Source: JAWLCQ01 sp041687095 (GTDB lineage Bacteria; Planctomycetota; Phycisphaerae; SM23-33). Taken from it: a stretch of 42,985 bases of DNA. The translations under genes were made by a program, and so were the position numbers. Below, in pieces: positions 8,335 to 18,361 of the stretch. The stretch spans positions 1 to 42,985 of the forward strand of contig JAWLCQ010000025.1 in assembly GCA_041687095.1 (NCBI GenBank), read 5' to 3'. The first letter of the stretch is position 1. The number at the start of each line of letters is the position of its first letter. The notes below the pieces were generated by a model that searched no databases, had not been told where the DNA came from, and saw only the letters and a program-made list of their open reading frames with translations.

Positions 8335-9462
8335 CTACTGCACGAGCACGACCTTCGCGGGGGGGATCCCGTTGAAGCTCGTGGCGCTGGCGGTGCTGTA
8401 GGCGCCGACGTTCTCTACATATACGATGTCCCCCACCTCCAGTTCGGGGATCTGCTCCCCGCGGGAGATGATGTCCAGCGAATCGCACGTCGGGCCCGCC
8501 AGGGTCGACAGTTGGGTCCGCCCCTTGCGGGTGACCTTGAACTGGTACTTCGCGTGGTCGAAGATCATTCCGCTCAGGGCCCCGTAGACCCCGTCGTCGA
8601 GGTAGTACCAGTGCTTGTTCTCGCGGATGGCCTTGCCGATGACGCGCATGATGAGCGTGGCGGCGGGGCCGACGAGGAAGCGCCCGGGCTCGGCGATGAT
8701 CCGCAGGGAGGGGTCGAAGAGGCGGTCGATCTCGTTGGAGACGGCCTGGGCGGCCTCGTCGAAGGGGTCCTCCTCCCAGTCGAAGTGCGGGATGGGGAAC
8801 CCGCCCCCGATGTCGAGGATCTCCAGGGGGAGCTGCTTGAGCTTCGCGTCCCGCAGGATGATGGCGGCGAGTTCCAGCGCCTGGATGTAGTTGCCCAGGT
8901 GCGTGCACTGGGAGCCCACGTGGAAGCTCATGCCCGTGGGCTTGAGCCCCAACTGGTGGGCCTTGATCAGCAGGGGGAGCGTATCGGCGGGCTCGCAGCC
9001 GAACTTGAGGCTCAGCTCGACGACGGACCCGATGTTGGGGACCTTGACGCGGGCGAGGACGCGGGCGCCCGGGGCGTACTCGGCGATCTTGTCGAGTTCG
9101 TACTCGCTGTCGAAGGTCATGAGGTTCACGCCCGCGGCCATCGCCTCCTCCATGGAGGGCCCGGGCTTGATGGTGTTGGCGTAGATGACCTGTTCGGGCT
9201 TGGCCCCGGCGGCGAGGACGGCCTGCATCTCCCCGACGGAGGCGACGTCGAACCCGGCGCGGGCGGCGACGAAGGTCTTGAGGATCTCGGGGTGGGGGTT
9301 GGCCTTGATGGCGTAGAAGGGCTCGACGCGGGGCATGGCCTCGCGGAACCGCGCGATCTGCCTGCGCAGCGCGCTGCGGGAGATGGCGGCCACGGGCGTC
9401 CCGTGCCGCTTCACCAGGTTGCGCAGCCGCTGCTCCATCCTGTCGGTCTTCTGCTTCGCCAA
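8335..9462 (-). CDS. Ornithine/lysine decarboxylase, fold-III PLP enzyme
   Basis: A 375-residue alanine-racemase-fold decarboxylase that makes putrescine (or cadaverine). K53 in YAIKAN forms the Schiff base with PLP. HVGSQCTH, DIGGGFP and EPGRFLVGPA build the cofactor site. C326 in GPTCDSLD is the cross-subunit catalytic cysteine, in a form closer to ornithine or dual-specificity enzymes than to diaminopimelate decarboxylase. The frame opens with TTG at 9462, 8 nt after GGAAGG; an ATG at 9438 is the alternative. It probably forms an operon with the downstream deoxyhypusine-synthase homologue, although 279 bp of repeats separate them. Ornithine against lysine preference is not decidable here. 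Confidence 0.93.
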   Translation of the reverse strand: MAKQKTDRMEQRLRNLVKRHGTPVAAISRSALRRQIARFREAMPRVEPFYAIKANPHPEILKTFVAARAGFDVASVGEMQAVLAAGAKPEQVIYANTIKPGPSMEEAMAAGVNLMTFDSEYELDKIAEYAPGARVLARVKVPNIGSVVELSLKFGCEPADTLPLLIKAHQLGLKPTGMSFHVGSQCTHLGNYIQALELAAIILRDAKLKQLPLEILDIGGGFPIPHFDWEEDPFDEAAQAVSNEIDRLFDPSLRIIAEPGRFLVGPAATLIMRVIGKAIRENKHWYYLDDGVYGALSGMIFDHAKYQFKVTRKGRTQLSTLAGPTCDSLDIISRGEQIPELEVGDIVYVENVGAYSTASATSFNGIPPAKVVLVQ

Positions 9463-9501
9463 TCCTCTCGCCTTCCTGCCCCCACCGAACGTTCTCGCAT
9501 C

Positions 9502-9529
9502 ATCCTATGAAAAGCGGGCGAAGAGGCAA
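9502..9529 (-). promoter_or_regulatory. Possible promoter of the decarboxylase gene
   Basis: On the minus strand a TTGCCT box (9524-9529) stands 16 bp from TAGGAT (9502-9507), about 40 bp upstream of the TTG start. Both boxes match the sigma70 consensus only partly. Confidence 0.35.
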
Positions 9530-9569
9530 GAGAAACCAGCGCGGAGCAGATTTCGGATTGCGGATTTGG

Positions 9570-9780
9570 GTAACCGTTCACGCCTTCGCAAACAGCAGCG
9601 AAGGCGTGAAGAAGACGATTCTTCGGGAGCCGAAGGCGGGAGGGGCGCAGGCGGGGTAGGCGCAGGGAGCCTCGAAAATGGGGACTGGCTCCGCAGCGGC
9701 ATGCTTCTTGCCGCGCAGGTGCCTGTCCCCTTTTTCGAGGCGGTGCGGGGCTTATGGCCCACACTCCCGTGAACGGTTAC
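9570..9780. repeat. Terminal-inverted-repeat element, core type A, copy 1
   Basis: A 211-bp element bounded by GTAACCGTTCACG (9570-9582) and its exact complement (9768-9780). Inside are a CGCCTTCGC/GCGAAGGCG hairpin (9581-9606) and a long stem made from CCTCGAAAATGGGGAC and GTCCCCTTTTTCGAGG. The reverse complement is closely similar to 36468-36665. TTTCGGATT/AATCCGAAA tracts lie just outside both ends. It occupies most of the gap between the decarboxylase and sulfatase genes, and no gene is seen in it. Confidence 0.85.
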
Positions 9781-9797
9781 CGAATCCGAAATCCCCC

Positions 9798-11258
9798 TCA
9801 GTCCGCTTCCACGCTCGTCGGCTGCCAGGGGAAGCCCGCGGGGCGGTTCCGTCTCGCCCCGCCGTGGTAGAAGATCTCGCGGACCGTCCGCCACTCCCGC
9901 GCGCCCCACTGATAGCTGCGGAACGGGTCGCGGATGCGGTCCATCTCGGCCAGCAGCCAGTCGTGCAGCCCGTCGCGCTGGGGGCGAAGCGACGGGTCGT
10001 GCAGGCGGTTGTCCAGCTCGTAGGGGTCGGTGGTGAGGTCGTACAGCTCGTCGGTGTCAAAGAGGTTGAGCACGAGCTTGTACCGCCCGTCGGTGGCACA
10101 GCGGACGGGGAAGAACTCGCCCCAGTCGTCGTGGTTGACGGCGAAGCGGTGGAAGTTGACCATCGCCGCCTCCCGCACGCGCCCACACGCGGGGTCCTCC
10201 AGGGCGGGGCGCATGGACGTCCCCTGCAGCACGGGCGGGCGGTCCACGCCCGCGTAGTCCAGCAGCGTCGGCAGCAGGTCCACGTGCGAGGCCAGCGCAT
10301 CGCTCACCGCCCCGCGCGGGCCCCCGGGCAGGCGGACGAGGAGCGGGACGTTGCACGTCTCCTCGTACATCATCGGCCCCTTGCCCATCAGCCCGTGGGA
10401 GCCGAACTGGTCCCCGTGGTCCGTCGTGTAGATCACCATCGTGTCATCGCCGTGCAGGCGGTCGACGGCGTCGAGCACGCGGCCGATCTCGCGATCGACG
10501 TAGCTGTTGCACCCGTACCAGCGTCGGGCGAAGGGCGACGACGCGAAGCCGTCCCAGTCCATCTCCGCCCGCTCCCCGCGCTGGACGGCGTGGATGCGGG
10601 GCTTGTCCCGGAGGGGCGCGAAGAAGTTGTCGCGCTTGGGGATCTCGGACCCGTCGAACTTCTCCCAGTACTCCGGGGGGGCGACGTAGGGCCCGTGCGG
10701 TTCGTCGAACGACGCGACGAGGACGAAGGGCTCATCGCCCACGCGCTCGAGAAAGTCCCGCGCGCGATCGGCGACGCGGTGGGCCCAGAGGTTCTCCTCG
10801 CCGAAGCCCGCCGCCCGCAGATCGTCGCTTGTCTGGCAGCGGCGGTAGGCACTGAACCTCTCGGGGCCGATGTCCTCGGCGTAGCGTTTCCCGTCGTACC
10901 ACCACTCGCCCTCGAACCCGCCCCCGGGCGTCCCGTCCCCGAAGTACGCCGACCCGTCCAGGTGCCACTTGCCCGTGTACGCCGCGCGGTATCCGCCGCG
11001 GCGGAAGATCTCGCCCATCAGGGCGATGTTGGCGGCGGGGGCGACGTTGTTCATCCACGCCCCGTTGCTCTGGGGGTGCAGCCCGCTGAAGATCGCCCCG
11101 CGCGCGGGGGTGCACAGGGGGCAGGCGGTGTACGCCCGCTCGAAGCGGACGCCCTCGCTCGCGAGGCGGTCGAGGTTGGGGGTGTCCACCCGCGGGTTCC
11201 CGTAGGCGCCCACCATGGACTGATTCTGCGTGTCGGTCATCAGGAAGACGAAGTTCAT
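9798..11258 (-). CDS. Arylsulfatase-type sulfatase, apparently cytoplasmic
   Basis: A 486-residue alkaline-phosphatase-superfamily sulfatase that hydrolyses sulfate esters. The modified residue is C49 in CTPARG, so a formylglycine-generating or anaerobic maturase is needed; none is in this window. Metal ligands are visible as D9 near the N-terminus and in TDHGDQFGSHG, with KWHLDG in between. The protein starts directly with MNFVFLMTDTQNQS and has no signal peptide, which is unusual since many planctomycete sulfatases are exported. The ATG (11258) overlaps the TGA of the upstream esterase by 4 bp, so the two are translationally coupled. It probably desulfates a sugar already inside the cell (inference). 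Confidence 0.95.
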   Translation of the reverse strand: MNFVFLMTDTQNQSMVGAYGNPRVDTPNLDRLASEGVRFERAYTACPLCTPARGAIFSGLHPQSNGAWMNNVAPAANIALMGEIFRRGGYRAAYTGKWHLDGSAYFGDGTPGGGFEGEWWYDGKRYAEDIGPERFSAYRRCQTSDDLRAAGFGEENLWAHRVADRARDFLERVGDEPFVLVASFDEPHGPYVAPPEYWEKFDGSEIPKRDNFFAPLRDKPRIHAVQRGERAEMDWDGFASSPFARRWYGCNSYVDREIGRVLDAVDRLHGDDTMVIYTTDHGDQFGSHGLMGKGPMMYEETCNVPLLVRLPGGPRGAVSDALASHVDLLPTLLDYAGVDRPPVLQGTSMRPALEDPACGRVREAAMVNFHRFAVNHDDWGEFFPVRCATDGRYKLVLNLFDTDELYDLTTDPYELDNRLHDPSLRPQRDGLHDWLLAEMDRIRDPFRSYQWGAREWRTVREIFYHGGARRNRPAGFPWQPTSVEAD

Positions 11259-11929
11259 GCGCGGGTATGCCTCAGCAGCCACGTGTACAGGTCGGGGTTG
11301 TTGTAGGTCTGCGTCCACGAGTCGTGCCCGGCGTCGGGGTAGACGGTGAGGCGGGCGTCCCCGCCGGCGGATTGGAGGGCGGCGACCATCTCCTCGCTCT
11401 TCTCCAGGGGCACGACGGGGTCCTTGCCCCCGTGGAACGCCCAAGCGGGGACGCGCTTGATCCGCCGCACCCAGTACGGGTTCCCGCCCCCGCAGATGGG
11501 GGCGATGGCGGCGAAGAGGTCCGGGTACATCATGGCCATCTCCCACGTCCCGTACCCGCCCATGCTCATCCCGGTGAGGTACAGGCGCTCGGTGTCGATG
11601 CGGAGCGTCGCCAGCAGTTCGTCCAGCAAGATCCGCAGCAGGTGCCCGTGCCACCAGTCCTCCGCCGGGCACTGCGGGGAGGCGATGATGAAGGGGAACT
11701 GCCGGCCCTCCGAGGCGAGGCGCGGCGGGCCGTGGTGCTTCACCCTCTCCAGGTCGCTCCCCCGCTCCCCCGCCCCGTGCAGGAACAGCAGCAGCGGGAA
11801 CTGCTCGGTGGGCGAGGCGGCGTAGTTCGAGGGCAGGTACAGCAGGTAGTCCATCGAAGCGGAGATCGCGCACTGGCGATCGAGGCGGCGGGCGGTCTGC
11901 TCTCCGGATCCGTTGCGTTCCTGGGTCAT
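11255..11929 (-). CDS. Alpha/beta-hydrolase of the predicted-peptidase/esterase type
   Basis: A 224-residue dienelactone-hydrolase-like or phospholipase/carboxylesterase-like enzyme. The catalytic triad is readable as S122 (GMSMGGYG), D170 (HGGKDPVVP) and H202 (DAGHDSW); the oxyanion loop is LFLHGAGERG. No signal peptide is seen. It is the first gene of a two-gene unit with the sulfatase, with a 4-bp ATGA overlap. Removal of acyl groups from a sulfated sugar is a reasonable but unproven role. The ATG at 11929 is taken as start. Confidence 0.88.
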   Translation of the reverse strand: MTQERNGSGEQTARRLDRQCAISASMDYLLYLPSNYAASPTEQFPLLLFLHGAGERGSDLERVKHHGPPRLASEGRQFPFIIASPQCPAEDWWHGHLLRILLDELLATLRIDTERLYLTGMSMGGYGTWEMAMMYPDLFAAIAPICGGGNPYWVRRIKRVPAWAFHGGKDPVVPLEKSEEMVAALQSAGGDARLTVYPDAGHDSWTQTYNNPDLYTWLLRHTRA

Positions 11930-11980
11930 GGGCGCTCCTCGGTTGGGATCGCACCAGTGTAGGCCACGGGGCGTCCCGCG

Positions 11981-12236
11981 ACAACCCGCGGCGGCCCGGG
12001 ATGCGGGGGCACAACTCGCGGCGGCCCGGGAAGCGGGCGTACACCTCGCGGCGGCCGCGAAGCGGGTGCATAACCCCTCTCCCCGCGGGGAGAGGTCCCC
12101 GAGCGAAGCGAGGGGGGTGAGGGGGCGCCGGAACTGCGAGGACGGTTCCGCGGCGAGTGCGAAAGCCTGTCATCTGCAAGGCCCCCCTCATCGCCCCGCT
12201 GCGCGGGGCACTTCCCCCCCCGGGGGGGAAGGGTTC
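11981..12236. repeat. 30-bp tandem repeat followed by CTCTCCCC palindromes
   Basis: Three 30-bp units, each with CTCGCGGCGGCC or a close variant, fill 11981-12069. Then 12072-12128 holds a CTCTCCCCGCGGGGAGAG palindrome joined to GAGCGAAGCGAGG and GGTGAGGGGGCG. A related inverted block, CCCCCCTCATCGCCCCGCTG and a CTTCCCCCCCCGGGGGGGAAG palindrome, lies at 12180-12235. The same family appears at 27061-27132 and 40519-40590. No gene is supported in this 334-bp gap. Confidence 0.75.
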
Positions 12237-12263
12237 ACACCGCCCATCGCGAACCCACGCGCG

Positions 12264-13076
12264 TCAGCGGAACCCGATGCCCTTGAGCCAGCCCGCGCAC
12301 AGGTTGGTCCACTGGGCGACGTCGGGGTGCTGCGGCGCCAGGCCCAGCCCGTGGGGGCCGTGGGCGAACACGTGCAGGGCGAAGGGCACCCCGCAGCGCC
12401 GCATCGCCCCCACCAGCAGCAAGGCGTTCTCCACCGGCACGGCCGCGTCGTCCGCGGTGTGCCAGAGGAACCCCGGGGGCGTGTCGGGCGTCACGCGGTT
12501 CTCCAGCGTCAGCCGCTCGCGAAGCTCGGGGTCGGGCTCGGGGCCCAGGAGGTTCCGCATGGACCCGTCGTGGCGGTGCTCCCCGAACGTGATGACGGGG
12601 TAGCAGGCGATGAAGGCGTCGGGGCGGGAGGACGCCCGCTCGACGGGGTCGGCGGCGAGCGGGTCGCCTTCGTCGAAGATCGTGGCGGCCGACACGCACA
12701 GGTGCCCGCCCGCGCTGAAGCCCAGGATCCCGATGCGGGCGGGGTCGATGGACCACTCGTCCGCGCGGGCGCGGACGGTGCGGATCGCCCGCTGGGCGTC
12801 GCCGTGGGGCACGGGGTGGCGGTAGGGCGCGACGCGGTAGTCCAGCACGAAGGCGGCCACGCCCAGGGAGTTGAGCCACTGCGCGATCGGGGCCCCCTCG
12901 TGGGGCGCCCGCATGGCGTACCCGCCCCCGGGGCAGACGATGACGGCCGCGTGGGGACCGGGCGTATCGAGGGGGAACGGCGTGAGGCGCGGGGTGTCCT
13001 CGGGGGCCGTCCCCCGCGCGCCCGGGGCGCCGGTGGGCCAGAGGGGGAACGTCTGCGTTCTCTCGTCGCGGGTCAT
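12264..13076 (-). CDS. Alpha/beta-hydrolase, acetyl-xylan-esterase-like
   Basis: A 270-residue esterase of the COG0657/BD-FAE type. The oxyanion loop is CPGGGYAM, the nucleophile is S121 in GFSAGGHL, the acid is D209 or D210 (HTADDAAVP), and the base is H242 (HGPHGLGL). No signal peptide is present. Homologues often sit in sugar-degradation clusters and remove acetyl or feruloyl groups; the sulfatase/esterase pair next to it supports that context. It is separated from that pair by 334 bp of repeats, so it may be its own transcript. Confidence 0.9.
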   Translation of the reverse strand: MTRDERTQTFPLWPTGAPGARGTAPEDTPRLTPFPLDTPGPHAAVIVCPGGGYAMRAPHEGAPIAQWLNSLGVAAFVLDYRVAPYRHPVPHGDAQRAIRTVRARADEWSIDPARIGILGFSAGGHLCVSAATIFDEGDPLAADPVERASSRPDAFIACYPVITFGEHRHDGSMRNLLGPEPDPELRERLTLENRVTPDTPPGFLWHTADDAAVPVENALLLVGAMRRCGVPFALHVFAHGPHGLGLAPQHPDVAQWTNLCAGWLKGIGFR

Positions 13077-13157
13077 TGCATGGGCTCCTGCGTCGGTTTT
13101 ACCGCGGAGGACGCGGAAATGCTATCCGCGGTCGGTGGCGACGCTCTCACACAAAAT

Positions 13158-13198
13158 GCCAAGTGGCATGCCGGTCCAGGACCGGCTTGCCACTTGGC
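13158..13198. repeat. Near-perfect 41-bp palindrome
   Basis: Two 20-nt arms (GCCAAGTGGCATGCCGGTCC and its complement with one mismatch) face each other across a single base, just after ppdK in its reading direction (stop at 13237). It may end that transcript, although no U-tract follows. The GGCTTGCCACTTGGC arm resembles the GGCTTGCCCTTTGGCG REP unit at 19685-19710. Confidence 0.8.
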
Positions 13199-13236
13199 GA
13201 GGATGTTCCCGTTCCGCGCGGTCGCGGAGGGGTGGG

Positions 13237-15984
<2,748 letters not shown>

Positions 15985-16119
15985 GGAGTCTCTCCGTCGC
16001 TGAGCCACGTCTGGTAAACCGCACCGCCCGGGGGCCCCCGCCTGCCGCGGAGCGTACCGCGAAAGAGCTGGGGGCGGGTGCACACGTTCCCCGGTCGCGG
16101 GGACCGGGCGAGATGGAGT

Positions 16120-16148
16120 AGTCTATGGACGCTCCCCCCAACTGTCAA
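16120..16148 (-). promoter_or_regulatory. Sigma70-type promoter of ppdK
   Basis: On the minus strand a perfect TTGACA (16143-16148) is followed after 17 bp by TAGACT (16120-16125). The predicted transcript starts near 16113, which leaves a 5' UTR of about 130 nt that includes a CGGTCCCCGCGACCG hairpin (16092-16106). Confidence 0.7.
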
Positions 16149-16174
16149 TCGCTTTTCCCCCGCAAGAAAACGGC

Positions 16175-16203
16175 TTGACGGACCGGGGATCGGCCGATAT
16201 ATA
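16175..16203 (+). promoter_or_regulatory. Sigma70-type promoter of the leuA leader
   Basis: TTGACG (16175-16180), a 17-bp spacer, and TATATA (16198-16203). Transcription should begin near 16210, 13 nt before the leader peptide ATG. The -35 box stands only 26 bp from that of the divergent ppdK promoter. Confidence 0.75.
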
Positions 16204-16222
16204 AAGATACGAGGTCCAACGA

Positions 16223-16282
16223 ATGATCCGTCGCCACGACAGCCTGACCCTCCTCCTACCCGCCGGGCTATCGCTGCGCTGA
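16223..16282 (+). CDS. leuL: Leucine-rich leader peptide of leuA attenuator
   Basis: A 19-codon frame reads MIRRHDSLTLLLPAGLSLR. Six of the 19 residues are leucine; three are consecutive (CTC CTC CTA) and two are CTA, a codon that should be rare in such a GC-rich genome. A GAGG Shine-Dalgarno site (16211-16214) stands 8 nt upstream of the ATG. It lies between a strong promoter and an intrinsic terminator ahead of leuA, so it is the expected sensor of charged leucyl-tRNA. The peptide itself needs no function. I recognise it by design rather than by homology; the symbol is given by analogy with the enterobacterial leu leader. Confidence 0.8.
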   Translation: MIRRHDSLTLLLPAGLSLR

Positions 16283-16361
16283 CGGATCGCGGACAACACG
16301 ACCCATGACGTAATACACCGGTCCCGCGATCCGAACTGGATCCGCGGGACCGTTTCTTTTT
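16225..16361 (+). promoter_or_regulatory. Leu attenuator: competing protector, antiterminator and terminator hairpins
   Basis: Three exclusive pairings can be drawn. Protector 1:2 is GATCCGTC (16225-16232) with GACGGATC (16281-16288). Antiterminator 2:3 is GGATCGCGG (16284-16292) with CCGCGATCC (16324-16332). Terminator 3:4 is CGGTCCCGCGATCC (16319-16332) with 16338-16352 (one bulge), followed by TTTCTTTTT (16353-16361). A ribosome stalled at the Leu codons (16244-16258) leaves region 2 free to block the terminator. A ribosome at the stop codon (16280-16282) covers region 2, so the terminator forms. Confidence 0.8.
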
Positions 16362-16423
16362 CCCGGCCCCGCGGCGGAATGCGACGGAGAAACCTGACCC
16401 AAGGCCCAGCAAGGAGCAATACC

Positions 16424-18142
16424 GTGTCCGCCCATACAGTCCCCTCCCCCACGCCCGAGACCCGCGCCCCCAAGTACCCCAACCCCGCCCCCATCGACCT
16501 CCCCGACCGCCAGTGGCCCGCGCGGGCCCTCACCCGCACGCCCCAATGGTGCTCGGTGGACCTCCGCGACGGGAACCAGTCGCTCCCCAACCCGCTCTCG
16601 CCCGCGGCCAAGCTCGAATACTTCCAGATGCTCTGCCGCATCGGGTTCAAGAACATCGAGGTGGCGTTCCCGTCGGCGAGCGCGGATGACTTCGCCTTCA
16701 CCCGCCGCCTGATCGAGGAGGGGCACGTCCCCGACGACGTGTTCATCATGGGCCTCACGCAGTGCCGCCCCCAGCTCATCGAACGCACCTTCGAGAGCTT
16801 CCGCGGGGCCCCCCGCGCCATCGCCCACCTCTACGTCGCCGCCAGCGACCTGCACATGCAGCAGGTCTTCGGGCTCTCGCACCAGCAGACCATCGAGATG
16901 GCCGTCCGGTCCGTCCGCCAGGCCCGCGACCTCGCCGATGCGCAGCCCGCCAGCGACATCCGCCTGGAGTTCTCCCCCGAGGAGTTCACCGACGCCGATC
17001 CGCAGTTCGCCCTCGACCTGTGCATCGCCATCGTCGAGGCCTGGGGCAAGGCGTCCCCCCAGACGCCCGTCATCCTCAACCTCCCCGCCACCGTCGAGCG
17101 CCGGCCCCCCAACCAGCACGCGGACATGATCGAGTGGTTCTGCCGCCGCTTCCCCCGGCGGTCCGACGTGCTCATCAGCGTCCACCCGCACAACGACCAG
17201 GGCATGGCCGTCGCGGCCGCCGAACTGGGCCTCCTCGCCGGGGCCGACCGCGTCGAGGGAACGCTCTTCGGGCACGGGGAGCGGACGGGCAACGTGGACC
17301 TCGTTGTCCTCGTCAACAACCTCCACGCCCGCGGGATCGACACGGGGCTGGACTTCACCTTCCTCCCCGAGGTCGCCGCCACCGTCGAACGCCTCACGGG
17401 CATGGGCATCTACTATCGCCAGCCCTACGCGGGCGAGTACGTCTTCAGCGCGTTCAGCGGCTCGCACCAGGACGCCATCCGCAAGGGCCTGCATAAGCTC
17501 CGCGAGGCCCCCGACAAGTTCGGGGTGCAGTGGAAGGTCCCCTACCTCCACATCGACCCCGCCGACGTCGGGCGCCAGTACGAGAACCTCATCCGCATCA
17601 ACAGCCAGTCGGGCAAGGGCGGGGTGGCGTGGATCCTCGAGCACGAGTTCGGGATCGACTCCCCACGCTCCATGCACCCCGAGGTCCGCGCCGTCGTCCA
17701 GGAGCACGCCGACCGCACCGGCCGCGAGGTCACCCCCGCCGAGGTCCACCAGCTCTTCCTCGCCGCCTTCGTGAACCCCGCGGGGCCCTACGAACTGGTG
17801 GGCTACTGGCCCCGGCCCGACGAGACGGACCCCGCCCAGGTGCACGGGGAGGTCCGCGTGAGGGTCAACGGGGAGGAGCGGACCGTCACCGCCGACGGGA
17901 ACGGGCCCATCTCCGCCTTCGTGCATGCCATGGCCGCCCTGGGCGCCGAACCCTTCGCCGTCGACGACTACCACGAGCAGGCCATCGGCAAAGGCGCCGA
18001 CGCCCGCGCCGTCGCCTACGTCCCCCTCACCTTCAACGGCGGGGACGTCGTCCACGGGGTCGGCATGGACACCAACATCGTCCAAGCCGCCGTCCGCGCC
18101 ATCGTCGCCGGACTCAACCGGAGGGCGGAAACGAGGCACTAG
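16424..18142 (+). CDS. leuA: 2-isopropylmalate synthase
   Basis: First committed step of leucine synthesis: acetyl-CoA plus 2-oxoisovalerate gives 2-isopropylmalate. The 572-residue length and the N-terminal extension (APKYPNPAPIDLPDRQWPAR) fit the actinobacterial-type LeuA. The catalytic barrel carries DLRDGNQSL, the metal and substrate residues HPHNDQG, and HGERTGNVDL. The C-terminal ~120 residues form the LeuA dimer/allosteric domain (VRVRVNGEERTVTADGNGP) that binds leucine. Translation starts at GTG 16424, 7 nt after AAGGAG. The gene is preceded by a leader-peptide attenuator, so control is likely both by feedback and by attenuation. Its TAG stop lies in a large inverted repeat. Confidence 0.97.
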   Translation: MSAHTVPSPTPETRAPKYPNPAPIDLPDRQWPARALTRTPQWCSVDLRDGNQSLPNPLSPAAKLEYFQMLCRIGFKNIEVAFPSASADDFAFTRRLIEEGHVPDDVFIMGLTQCRPQLIERTFESFRGAPRAIAHLYVAASDLHMQQVFGLSHQQTIEMAVRSVRQARDLADAQPASDIRLEFSPEEFTDADPQFALDLCIAIVEAWGKASPQTPVILNLPATVERRPPNQHADMIEWFCRRFPRRSDVLISVHPHNDQGMAVAAAELGLLAGADRVEGTLFGHGERTGNVDLVVLVNNLHARGIDTGLDFTFLPEVAATVERLTGMGIYYRQPYAGEYVFSAFSGSHQDAIRKGLHKLREAPDKFGVQWKVPYLHIDPADVGRQYENLIRINSQSGKGGVAWILEHEFGIDSPRSMHPEVRAVVQEHADRTGREVTPAEVHQLFLAAFVNPAGPYELVGYWPRPDETDPAQVHGEVRVRVNGEERTVTADGNGPISAFVHAMAALGAEPFAVDDYHEQAIGKGADARAVAYVPLTFNGGDVVHGVGMDTNIVQAAVRAIVAGLNRRAETRH

Positions 18143-18361
18143 GGAATAGGGACTAGGCAATAGGCGGGGGGAAGAAGGGACTAGGGAATAGGCAATAGGG
18201 AGTAGGCAGAAGAAAGAACGGCGGGAGAAGAAACGGCAAAGCGCCCGGTCAGGGCCGTCGCGAAGTCGCCGTTTCTTCTTCTGCCTCTTGCCTAGTCCCT
18301 AGCCCCTAGTCCCTAGTGCCTGTCCCTCCCCCCCTATTGCCTATTCCCTAGTCCCTGGTGC
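18136..18361. repeat. 226-bp inverted repeat between converging genes
   Basis: Built from units such as ACTAGGGAATAGG and GGCAATAGG on the left and their complements on the right. A central stem pairs GAAGAAACGGC with GCCGTTTCTTC. The outermost arms match over about 30 nt (18136-18165 against 18332-18361) with few differences. The arms contain the leuA stop codon on one side and the last codons and stop of the DUF1570 gene on the other. It could act as a two-way terminator. Confidence 0.85.

Noticed and set aside
11259..12191. In-frame extension of the sulfatase by about 310 residues
   Set aside because: It would overlap the esterase gene completely and run through tandem repeats; the sulfatase fold begins at 11258.
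16204..16378. T-box or metabolite riboswitch upstream of leuA
   Set aside because: No T-box sequence or specifier-loop layout was seen; the leader peptide and competing stems explain the region.
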